DNA from: an uncultured Oscillospiraceae bacterium
Lineage (GTDB): Bacteria; Bacillota; Clostridia; Oscillospirales; Acutalibacteraceae
DNA length: 31,724 nucleotides
Assembly (NCBI GenBank): GCA_900547445.1
Contig: URGJ01000019.1
Span: 1-31,724, forward strand
Reading direction: 5' to 3'
Positions 1 to 7,700 of this stretch are shown in pieces (the stretch's first letter is position 1; every line of letters begins with the position of its first letter). Under the pieces are notes generated by a model, which did not search any database, was not told the DNA's origin, and was given only the letters and a program-made list of their open reading frames with translations. A program made the position numbers and the translations under genes.

Positions 1-64
1 CATCTGGTAGAGCGCCACCTTGCCAAGGTGGAGGTAGCGAGTTCGAGCCTCGTAATCCGCTCCA
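1..64 (+). tRNA. tRNA-Gly (GCC anticodon), 5' end cut by the window edge
   Basis: The visible part starts in the D-arm (GGTAGAGC). It has a perfect anticodon stem CCACC/GGTGG around the loop TTGCCAA, so the anticodon is GCC (glycine). A T-arm with TTCGAGC follows, then the 3' acceptor strand AATCCGC, discriminator T and an encoded CCA at 62-64. Roughly the first 11-12 bases, including the 5' acceptor strand, lie outside the window, so the acceptor pairing cannot be checked. It is followed directly by its own terminator and then by tRNA-Cys. Confidence 0.95.
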
Positions 65-101
65 TAGGACGCTTAACACCCTTTAAGCGTCCTACTTTTT
101 T
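65..101 (+). terminator. Intrinsic terminator after tRNA-Gly
   Basis: A perfect 12-bp inverted repeat, TAGGACGCTTAA (65-76) with TTAAGCGTCCTA (83-94), encloses a 6-base loop and is followed by C and a run of T (96-102). It begins one base after the tRNA CCA, so the two tRNAs are probably not one transcript unless there is read-through. Confidence 0.85.
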
Positions 102-115
102 AAAAAGCTTAATAC

Positions 116-190
<75 letters not shown>

Positions 191-223
191 AAAAACTCTT
201 GTTCTTTCGAACAAGAGTTTTTT
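191..223. terminator. Bidirectional terminator shared by tRNA-Cys and the araC-type gene
   Basis: The stem ACTCTTGTTC (195-204) pairs with GAACAAGAGT (209-218) around a TTTC loop, with A-tract 190-195 on one side and T-tract 218-223 on the other. It works as a Rho-independent terminator for tRNA-Cys on the plus strand. It also serves the regulator on the minus strand, whose stop codon (222-224) touches the hairpin. Confidence 0.9.
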
Positions 224-1085
224 ATCCATTTCGAAAGCAATGGATTTTTTTGAATTTGGCAGGGGAGGTACCATTTTTCTTTTTAAATTGCGCTATGAAA
301 TGGCTGGTTGTTGAAAAACCCGTTTCCTGCGATATTTCTGTTATGGTTTTTTTGGTGGATAAAAGCAGTTTTTCAGCTTGGTAGATTTTTGTGTCATTAA
401 GGTATTTTTTGAAACTTTTTCCTATAGTTTTTTTGAATAGGTATGAAAAATACGTATAGCTTAAATGGCATATATTCGCAAGCTCTTGCTCGGTCACTGT
501 CGCAAAATGTTCGGCGATATAAAAAATGGCAGTTTGAATTTCAGGGCCTACTTTTTTTAACGGATAAATGCTACAGTCTTTATGTAAACATCTGAGAACA
601 TATACAAAGAGCTCCAAAAGTTGTGAACGGATGACCATTTCAAAACCAAAATGCATTTGTTCCCATTCTTGCATGATATCCTGCACTAAAGAATGTATCC
701 CCATTTCAGTAGTTTTGTCACGCTCAAATATATGGGCATCCCTTAACTCAGAAATAAAGGGTAGGGCATATTGGAATTCATTGGCATAGAAAATATCGGG
801 CATCACCTTAATACATGCATATTGTGACGGACTAATTATATCGATGGCATGGGCGAGTTGCGAATTTACTATAATAAGGGTATCTGCTCTGTACAGATAA
901 GGCCGTCCATTTACGAAAACAATGCCGTTGCCCGAGAAAAAGAATAAAATCTCAATATATTCATGATAATGATATCCAACTTTCGAAGGCTCTTTAAAAT
1001 CAAATTTGATACAGTGTATTCGGCTATCAAAACCGTTTAATTTAAAATTTTCCTCTAAACTTACTTTCAAAAGCTTTAGCCCCAA
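222..1085 (-). CDS. AraC family transcriptional regulator, cupin sensor plus double HTH
   Basis: A protein of up to 287 aa with two recognisable parts. The N-terminal cupin-like sensor has the HYHEYIEI strand and a GNGIVFVNG turn at about residues 35-85. The C-terminal AraC-type DNA-binding region, about 190-285, has the second helix-turn-helix ITEISQETGFSTTSHF followed by QFKKKNGTSPAKFKK, a family hallmark. AraC proteins of this layout bind a small ligand, often a sugar, and activate a neighbouring gene. It is transcribed divergently from the GH13 glycosidase at 1183, which is its likely target. The start is uncertain: the longest frame begins at a TTG (1085) with no clear ribosome site, and a second TTG at 1070 has GGGG upstream. 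No ATG occurs before about residue 115. The ligand cannot be read from sequence. Confidence 0.88.
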   Translation of the reverse strand: MGLKLLKVSLEENFKLNGFDSRIHCIKFDFKEPSKVGYHYHEYIEILFFFSGNGIVFVNGRPYLYRADTLIIVNSQLAHAIDIISPSQYACIKVMPDIFYANEFQYALPFISELRDAHIFERDKTTEMGIHSLVQDIMQEWEQMHFGFEMVIRSQLLELFVYVLRCLHKDCSIYPLKKVGPEIQTAIFYIAEHFATVTEQELANICHLSYTYFSYLFKKTIGKSFKKYLNDTKIYQAEKLLLSTKKTITEISQETGFSTTSHFIAQFKKKNGTSPAKFKKIHCFRNG

Positions 1086-1095
1086 TCGTAAAAAT

Positions 1096-1149
1096 ATGAT
1101 ATTTTTAATTAAAAAGATTATATCATATATTTTTTAAAAATGATATACT
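1096..1149 (+). promoter_or_regulatory. Candidate promoter and AraC-type operator for the GH13 gene
   Basis: A good -10 hexamer TATACT lies at 1144-1149, but no recognisable -35 sits 16-18 bases upstream, as expected for an activator-dependent promoter. The heptamer ATGATAT occurs three times: 1096-1102 (+), 1120-1126 (-) and 1140-1146 (+). Centre spacings are about 24 and 20 bases, close to two helical turns. These are plausible binding sites for the divergent AraC-type regulator. The region is very AT-rich, so some repetition is expected by chance. Confidence 0.45.
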
Positions 1150-1182
1150 TAAACTAAATAAATTTTATGGGGGAAAACAAAT

Positions 1183-2730
1183 ATGAAAAGTTGGCTTAAA
1201 AATGCGGTATTTTACGAAATATATCCTCAGAGTTTTAACGACACAAATGCAGACGGAATTGGTGATATTAAAGGTATTATAGAAAAGCTTGATTACATAA
1301 AGGATATGGGTTTTACAGCGATCTGGATGAATCCATGTTTTGATTCACCTTTTAATGATGCTGGATATGATGTGAGGGATTATTATAAGGTTGATTCAAG
1401 ATATGGCACAAACGAAGATTTAAGGTGTCTGTTTGATGAGGCACATAAGAGAAATATGCATATTATACTTGATCTTGTTCCCGGCCATACATCTGTTGAG
1501 TGCAAGTGGTTTGAGGAATCTAAGAAAGCTGAGAGAAACGAGTATACCGACCGATATATATGGACCGATAGTATATGGGAAGATGTTAAAGGAGTTAGCG
1601 GGATAAGTGGAAGTCTAAGAGCAATTTCCGATCGTGATGGCAGTTGCGGAGTGAATTTTTTCTCATCTCAACCGGCACTTAACTATGGCTTTGCTGAGGT
1701 TACAAGGAGTTGGCAGTGTGCAGTTGACTCTGAGGCCGCCCTTGCAACACGTGGGGAAATTTTAAATATTATTCGTTTTTGGTGTAATATGGGTTGCGAT
1801 GGTTTTCGTGTTGATATGGCAGGATCGCTTGTTAAGAATGATGAAGGGCAGAAAGAAACCATTAAGTTGTGGCAGGAGATATTTACAGTAGTAAATAAAG
1901 AATTTCCCCAGGCTGCCTTTGTGTCTGAATGGGGAGAGCCGCTTAAGGCATTAAGAGGCGGCTTTGATATGGACTTTTTACTTCATTTTGGCCCTTCTCA
2001 TTATACCGATATGTTCCATTCAAATAATCCCTATTTCAATAAGGATGGTAAAGGCTCGGCAAAGGAATTCTTCGAGTATTATATGAATACATACAATGAG
2101 ATTAGGGGTAAGGGCTTAATATGTATACCTTCGGGAAATCACGATATGGTGCGTTTGGCACATTACTGCGATGAAACACAGATAAAGCTTGTCTATGCCT
2201 TTTTGATGTCAATGCCGGGTGTGCCATTTATATACTATGGCGATGAAATAGGTATGAGATATTTGCCGGGATTAAAATCGGTGGAAGGTGGTTACGGCAG
2301 AACGGGTACGAGAACACCTATGCAGTGGGATAGCTCCGTAAACAGCGGTTTTTCAACAGCGGATTCTGATTCACTTTATATAATGCAGGACCCGGACAGC
2401 GAGAGACCTACGGTTCAAAAGCAAATTAAGGATACTGATTCCATATATAATGAATTAAAACGACAGATTGCTGTGCGAAAGAGTGTTGAGGCGTTGCAGG
2501 AAACCGCAGGATTTGAACTTGTAAATGACGGATATCCTCTTGTGTATATAAGATATACACAAGAAAGCAAGGTAATCGTTGCAATAAATCCTATGGATAA
2601 AGAAATTTCTGTGGAGGTAGGGGACATCGCAATTAAAAATGTTATATACAGTTTTAATGGTAGTGCGAGATTTATAAATGGAGAATTTAGTGTTCCACCA
2701 ATGTCCGCAAGTTATATGGTGTTGGAATAA
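1183..2730 (+). CDS. GH13 alpha-amylase family glycoside hydrolase (alpha-glucosidase-like), cytoplasmic
   Basis: 515 aa with no signal peptide, so it probably acts in the cytoplasm on imported oligosaccharides or a glucoside. The GH13 (beta/alpha)8 barrel is clear from the N-terminal AVFYEIYPQSF, GFRVDMA with nucleophile D211, FVSEWGEP with acid/base E249, and SGNHDMVR with the transition-state aspartate D321. Region I reads DLVPGHTS (97-104) instead of the usual D-x-x-x-N-H, so the Asn before the conserved His is Gly. A C-terminal beta domain (about 430-515) ends the protein. The start is ATG with GGGGG nine bases upstream. The divergent AraC-type regulator probably controls it. Exact substrate (maltose, trehalose, sucrose-type or other) is not decidable here, and no transporter is adjacent. 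Confidence 0.9.
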   Translation: MKSWLKNAVFYEIYPQSFNDTNADGIGDIKGIIEKLDYIKDMGFTAIWMNPCFDSPFNDAGYDVRDYYKVDSRYGTNEDLRCLFDEAHKRNMHIILDLVPGHTSVECKWFEESKKAERNEYTDRYIWTDSIWEDVKGVSGISGSLRAISDRDGSCGVNFFSSQPALNYGFAEVTRSWQCAVDSEAALATRGEILNIIRFWCNMGCDGFRVDMAGSLVKNDEGQKETIKLWQEIFTVVNKEFPQAAFVSEWGEPLKALRGGFDMDFLLHFGPSHYTDMFHSNNPYFNKDGKGSAKEFFEYYMNTYNEIRGKGLICIPSGNHDMVRLAHYCDETQIKLVYAFLMSMPGVPFIYYGDEIGMRYLPGLKSVEGGYGRTGTRTPMQWDSSVNSGFSTADSDSLYIMQDPDSERPTVQKQIKDTDSIYNELKRQIAVRKSVEALQETAGFELVNDGYPLVYIRYTQESKVIVAINPMDKEISVEVGDIAIKNVIYSFNGSARFINGEFSVPPMSASYMVLE

Positions 2731-2862
2731 GAAATGATAACCTTGATTTTTAAGATGTTATTATATGCGATTTAATAAATTTGCAAGAAAATTCTTGGTT
2801 TTCACCCAGTTCTTTTTCGGACACGAATGACATAACTGTGCTACTAAAAGGCACAAACACTG

Positions 2863-2897
2863 AAATCCCTTGAGAAATCAAGGGATTTTCGCTTTTT
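2863..2897 (+). terminator. Terminator after the GH13 gene
   Basis: AAATCCCTTGA (2863-2873) pairs with TCAAGGGATTT (2878-2888) around a GAAA tetraloop, followed by TCGCTTTTT. It ends at the stop of the convergent XRE gene. The stretch 2731-2862 before it shows nothing I can identify. Confidence 0.85.
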
Positions 2898-3105
2898 ATA
2901 TATCCTCATCGTCTATATATTGCATAATATCTTCAACATTACATTTTAAAATTTTACAAAACATTTCAATTGTATGGGTACTTACGCTTTCGTTTCGTTT
3001 TAATCGTGTAATTTGCCCAGGGCTGATATTATAATTTTTGATAAGTGTGTATTGTGTAACACCTTTTTTCTTCATTGTTTGCCATAATTTATCATAGGAA
3101 ATCAT
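2896..3105 (-). CDS. Small XRE-family (Cro/CI-type) helix-turn-helix regulator
   Basis: 69 aa, consisting of one Cro/C1-type HTH and little else. The motif VTQYTLIKNYNISPGQITRLKRN (about 16-38) is the helix-turn-helix, followed by the helices STHTIEMFCKILKCNVEDIM typical of this stand-alone class. It is divergent from the small lipoprotein gene at 3198, and the 92-base gap between them carries a perfect inverted repeat. Autoregulation together with control of the lipoprotein is therefore likely. An AGGAGG lies 12 bases before the ATG, an unusually long spacing. No sensor domain is present, so if a signal is sensed it must come from elsewhere. Confidence 0.9.
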   Translation of the reverse strand: MISYDKLWQTMKKKGVTQYTLIKNYNISPGQITRLKRNESVSTHTIEMFCKILKCNVEDIMQYIDDEDI

Positions 3106-3124
3106 AAAAAAACAAAACCTCCTA

Positions 3125-3190
3125 TTGACATATTAACCGTTTTTGGTATATAATTATATTAACCAATATCGGTTAATATAACGAAAGGAG
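3125..3190 (+). promoter_or_regulatory. Promoter and XRE operator for the lipoprotein gene
   Basis: A near-consensus sigma-A promoter: TTGACA (3125-3130), 18-base spacer, TATAAT (3149-3154). Right after the -10 lies a perfect 10-bp inverted repeat, TATATTAACC (3155-3164) and GGTTAATATA (3171-3180), with the 6-base centre AATATC. A third half-site ATATTAACC overlaps the -35 (3130-3138). The palindrome covers the expected start point, which suits a repressor. A TATAAT on the opposite strand (3153-3158, with a poor -35) may be the regulator's own promoter. The ribosome site AAAGGAG is at 3184-3190. Confidence 0.75.
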
Positions 3191-3197
3191 CGATAGT

Positions 3198-3395
3198 ATG
3201 AAAAAACTAATGGCTGTATTGCTAATTACTGCCTTTATGTTTACCATTTCTGCTTGTGGATCAAGTAGTTATTCAACAGATGATTCATACAAAAACAAAA
3301 CGTGGGATCAAATGAATGGAGCAGAAAAGGAAAAAACACGGGAAGATATTGGCAAAGCTATAGAAAAAAGTAAGGCTGCTGGAGCAGAATGGTAA
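3198..3395 (+). CDS. Small predicted lipoprotein of unknown function
   Basis: 65 aa. The N-terminus has two lysines, a hydrophobic core and the lipobox I-S-A-C with Cys20, so the mature form would be a 46-residue peptide lipid-anchored to the outer face of the membrane. The mature part is Ser-rich just after the Cys and then a charged, Lys/Glu/Asp-rich, probably helical segment ending AAGAEW. I recognise no domain. ATG is preceded by AAAGGAG at 7 bases. Its strong promoter with a palindromic operator next to a divergent XRE regulator suggests tight, switchable expression. Possibilities include a stress or envelope peptide, or a remnant cargo of a mobile element; none can be proven here. Confidence 0.8.
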   Translation: MKKLMAVLLITAFMFTISACGSSSYSTDDSYKNKTWDQMNGAEKEKTREDIGKAIEKSKAAGAEW

Positions 3396-3441
3396 AATAA
3401 TGTGTGATTTCCGCTTGTCAAAATGAGCGCGAAAGACAAAT

Positions 3442-3473
3442 GAAAATCCGTTCTCGAAAGAGAGCGGATTTTC
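3442..3473 (+). terminator. Long hairpin after the lipoprotein gene, possible terminator
   Basis: GAAAATCCG plus TTCTC (3442-3455) pairs with GAGAG plus CGGATTTTC (3460-3473) around a GAAA tetraloop, giving a 14-bp stem with one G-T pair. A proper T-run is missing beyond the stem's own TTTT. It may end the lipoprotein transcript. The rest of 3396-3557 shows no gene. Confidence 0.5.
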
Positions 3474-3557
3474 GAATGAATATTTACCTCGGCAAATGAA
3501 CGAAGTGAATTTGACGGTGTGGCAGTAAGACAATATTTTACTGTTATTGTTTTCTTG

Positions 3558-3586
3558 TTGAAAAAGGCATAATTGTGTTATATAAT
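3558..3586 (+). promoter_or_regulatory. Sigma-A-type promoter of the YeiH-family gene
   Basis: TTGAAA (3558-3563), 17-base spacer, TATAAT (3581-3586), about 50 bases before the start codon. Confidence 0.6.
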
Positions 3587-3634
3587 TGTATGCGTCAAAA
3601 ATAATAGAATTTCTAAAGTTACTTTAGGAGAGAT

Positions 3635-4669
3635 ATGTTTATGAAAGTCTTAAAAATATTCCCGGGAATTATATTGTCTGTGGGTGTAGCTTTACTTGCT
3701 TGCTGGCTTGAGAGTCTTCTTCCGATCCACCTTATCGGCTCTGCAGTAATAGCGATGTTCATAGGTATGGCGCTCAATCACTTTTTGAGAAATACCGGTA
3801 TTTTCGCATCCGGGCTCAAATTTACCTCCAAGAAGATACTGAAATTTGCTATTATCTTGCTTGGTTTGTCACTTAATATTACAACTATTCTGAATGTCGG
3901 CAAAATGTCGCTGACCGTCATGGTGTTTACCTTGCTGACTTGTTTTGGCGGAGGATATTTTATCGGCAGAGCGCTGGGACTTAACTGGAAACTGTCAAAT
4001 CTTATATCGGCAGGCACCGGTATTTGCGGCGGTTCTGCAATCGCGGCTATTGCGCCGACTATTGATGCCGATGATGACGATATTGCCTATGCAATGTCGG
4101 CAACTTTCCTTTTCGATATGGCTATGATTATTCTGTTTCCAATTATGGGCAGAGCCATTGGTATGACCGATGAAGCTTTTGGTATTTGGGCAGGAACTGC
4201 GGTAAATGATACATCATCCGTTGTTGCCGCCGGATATGCATTCTCGGAGGGCGCAGGTGATTTTGCAACTATGGTTAAGCTTACAAGAACGCTTACTATC
4301 ATTCCTACGGTTATCATCTTTGCATTTATTCAGCTTCGCTTAAAGAAAAAGGAATTGATTGAGAGCAATCAAAATGGCAGTGAATTAAAGGCGAATTTCA
4401 GTATCGCAAAGATATTTCCCTGGTTTATTCTCGGATTTCTCGCCATGTCTATCATCGCAAGTGTATTCCGGATCCCCACGGCCGTTATTTCGGGAACAAA
4501 AGCAACAAGCAAGTTTTTGATGGTGTCCGCCCTTGCGGCAATAGGCTTGAACACATCCTTCTCGAGTATGAAAAAAGCCGGAATTCGTCCGATGATACAT
4601 GGGTTTATTATCTCAGCCTTAGTTGTTATTGTGGCTCTGTTTGTAGAAATCGTAATCGGAATAGTATAA
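3635..4669 (+). CDS. YeiH-family putative sulfate exporter (UPF0324 membrane protein)
   Basis: 344 aa, almost entirely hydrophobic, with roughly ten membrane segments. Family marks are the early GSAVIAMFIGMALNH loop, the TGICGGSAIAAIAPTI segment (about 128-143) and AVNDTSSVVAAGYAFSE (about 188-204). The family is annotated as putative sulfate exporter on limited experimental evidence, so the substrate remains uncertain. AGGAG at 3626-3630 could serve either ATG 3635 (4-base spacing) or ATG 3641 (10-base spacing, giving 342 aa). It has its own promoter and terminator and stands as a single-gene unit. No LysR-type regulator, often found next to YeiH homologues, is adjacent. Confidence 0.9.
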   Translation: MFMKVLKIFPGIILSVGVALLACWLESLLPIHLIGSAVIAMFIGMALNHFLRNTGIFASGLKFTSKKILKFAIILLGLSLNITTILNVGKMSLTVMVFTLLTCFGGGYFIGRALGLNWKLSNLISAGTGICGGSAIAAIAPTIDADDDDIAYAMSATFLFDMAMIILFPIMGRAIGMTDEAFGIWAGTAVNDTSSVVAAGYAFSEGAGDFATMVKLTRTLTIIPTVIIFAFIQLRLKKKELIESNQNGSELKANFSIAKIFPWFILGFLAMSIIASVFRIPTAVISGTKATSKFLMVSALAAIGLNTSFSSMKKAGIRPMIHGFIISALVVIVALFVEIVIGIV

Positions 4670-4688
4670 GCGAAGCCGAACTTAAGCC

Positions 4689-4737
4689 AAAGCCTTAGAA
4701 ACCCTTTATTCAGCGGTTTCTAAGGCTTTCATTTTTT
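4689..4737 (+). terminator. Terminator after the YeiH-family gene
   Basis: A perfect 15-bp stem, AAAGCCTTAGAAACC (4689-4703) with GGTTTCTAAGGCTTT (4715-4729), an 11-base loop, then CATTTTTT. The convergent addA stop codon lies in the T-tract. On the minus strand the hairpin may also serve addA, although the following T-run there is poor. Confidence 0.88.
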
Positions 4738-7700
4738 ACCGAAAAACTTCAACCTCACTCGACAAGGCAAAAGAATAAATTATTTTTTGCTTAACCTTTT
4801 TTTCAAAAATCTTCTCACAGGCGGCGGCATATATTGATAACTGCTCGCCGTAGGCGGCGGCAAGGTCGTCGGGATTGTCGGTGCGGTCGGTTTTAAAATC
4901 TACCACTACGATTTCTCCGTCCTCAATAAAGCATAAATCCACCGCTCCCTGAACGATAATACTTTCGCCGTCAAATTGCCCTTTAAGCGAGGGGTCGACA
5001 GCCGATGCGGACATCTCGGTCAAAAAGCGCATTTCCCTCTTTACAAGCGGCGACGCGTTTATCCGCGCAAAAAGCGAGCTGTTGAAAAAGTCTTTTAGCT
5101 TTTTGCGGCTTACCGCCCTTGCCTCACGCTCGGAAATATACTGCCACTCGTAAAGCCGTTCGATTTCAGACTCGATATCATCCGCTTTACTAAAGTCGAT
5201 AAACTCAATAATCTTGTGGGTCGCAGTTCCCCGCTCCGCGGCGGTTATTCCGCCGTCGCTCATAAAGGCGGGGCGGGCGGAAAAGGCGTATTTATCGCTT
5301 TCCGCCTTGTTTGCAAGGGCGGAAACCGAGCATTTTGCCTCAACCTCAAAAAGCTTTTCGTAAGGGTAGGTATAGCTTATATTATTTCTAAGCTTTTCTA
5401 TCAAGTCGGCGTCAGGCTCTTGTTCAGCCGCCCTAAGCTCGGCTGTTTTTTCTACCTCTGAAGGCTCGGAAACGGTTACGGGTATTCGGCTTTCGGTAAT
5501 TTCGGAGATAATATTACCACCCTCGCTTCTTAGCTCCTTGCCGTCGGGGTGGACAAGGGAGGTCATAAGCAGCCAGTCGAAGTAAGAGCCCATACCTTCA
5601 AAGACATTATCGGGTCTGCCCTCGGCTAAAATCAGCTCTGAAAAACAGTCCTTAAGCTTGTTTTCAAGCTTGCCTACGGCGGCGGTGAAGTGCAGCTTGT
5701 CCTGCGCCCTCGTCATAGCGACATATAAAAGCCGCAGCTCCTCCTCCCGGGTATTTCTGCGCCCGCTATCCAATATAACCTCTCTTGCAACCGTCGTGCG
5801 TTTTATCTGCTGACTCTCGTCATAGTATTTAAATCCGATACCGTAATCGGCGGAATAAAGGGCAGAGCTTCGCGAATCGTTATCGTTAAAGCTATTGGCC
5901 GTTCCCGCTATTATGCATACGGGGAACTGCAAACCCTTTGAGGCGTGGATACTCATAATTTTAACGGTATCCCCGCCCGACACCGCCGCCGCGGATCTCA
6001 TTCCGTTTTCGGACTGTCTATAAACGTAATTTACAAAGCCCCCTATTCCCGCCGTGCTGTCCGCCGAGTACTGCTCGGCTAAAGAGACAAGCATTAAAAG
6101 GTTGCCGTGACGGCGTTCGCCGTCCTCCTTAGCCCACACGGTATTAAGGTAATCGGTATCCTCAAGAAGCCTTGTTATTAGCTTAGGCAGGATAAGCGTC
6201 GCGGCAAGTATTCTGTATTTTTCGAGTCTTTTTAAAACCCAATCACAGCGGCTGTCGCCGTTTTGAGCGGAGAATACAAGCGCGGAATATAAACTTCCTT
6301 CCCGCCTTTTTATGCGAATATTCGCCGTTTCCTCGGCAGTAAATCCGAAAATCGGCGACATCAGCACCGACAAAAGCTCCACATCCGAATCGGGATTGTC
6401 AATAATTTTAAGCAGAGATAAAAAGACAGATACCTCCGCGGTTTCGGCGTAGCCCTCTAAGGTGTAGTTTACGGGTATGCCGTTTTTTCTCAGCTCCTCG
6501 GCGACAGTCGCCGCCTTAGCTTTAGTGTTTCTGAGCAGTATCGCAAAGTCGGAAAATTTCGCCCTTCTAAGGGTATTTTCATCCTGTCTTATGCACTCGC
6601 CCGACCGTATAACCCGCTTTATGTAATCGGCAATACTGCTTGCCTCGGCTCTTAGGGATTCTTCCGAGTTTCCCGCGTTTGTAACAATTTCAAGGCTTAT
6701 GGGAATCTGCGGCGGGTCGGGATAGCGGGCGGCGGGGATAAGCCTTTCGTCCTCGTTATAAACTATATCGCCCGTTTTTTCGGTCATAAGCCGCTCAAAG
6801 AAATAGTTTATATAATCGCATATTTCCCTGCGGCTCCTGAAATTACAGCCCAGAATTATTTTTTTAGGGTCGTTTTCCGCGGCTTTTTCGGCAGAGACGG
6901 CGGCGTTTATTTTATTAAGGAAATTAGAGGGCTTCGCCCCCCTGAAGCCGTAAATGCTCTGCTTGACATCTCCTACGGCAAACAGCCTTTCGCCCCGGTT
7001 TGACAGCACGTAAAACAGCATATCCTGCAAATCGTTGGTGTCCTGATACTCGTCCACCATAACCTCGTCATAGCGGGAAAGCAAATCCTCCGCGCCCTGT
7101 GTGGGAAAAATCCCCTCGGGTGTTTTTTTGCATAAAAGCCCCAAAGCCAAATGCTCAATATTATGAAAGGTAAAGGTGTTGCGGTCAAGGTACTCTTCAA
7201 ATAATCTCTTATCAAGCTCATTTAAAATTTCAGTTAGCAGTAAAACCTTACCGTAAATATCGGCGTGTTGCTTTTCAATCCCTTCTGCACCGTCAAAAAA
7301 CAGCTTTTTAAGATTTTCTGCCTGCTTTAAAATATAATCCCGCGCCGCCTTTGCAGCTCTACCGAGCTGACCGCTTGCGCGGGGAATCGGAGGCAGGCTG
7401 AAGCTGTTAAGCGCACCGAATATTCCGTCCCAGTCGCCGCTTTTTGCCGCGTCATAAAGCTTTGTTTCTTCTTCGGCGGCGGCTTGAAAGCAAAAAGAAT
7501 AGGTATCGTACGCCTTTTGGTCCTCAAACAGCGCGTCAAGTATCGTAGCATTCACCCGCCGCATTTCCTCCGCCGTCTTAAAAGCCTTTTCGACAGAGTA
7601 TTTATACCACTTGTTTTCAAAATTAAAACCGTCGGGATTGTACGCCGAATAAAGGGAGCCAAACCATTCGGTCGGAAAGGCAAGCTGGCGGCTGTAATCG

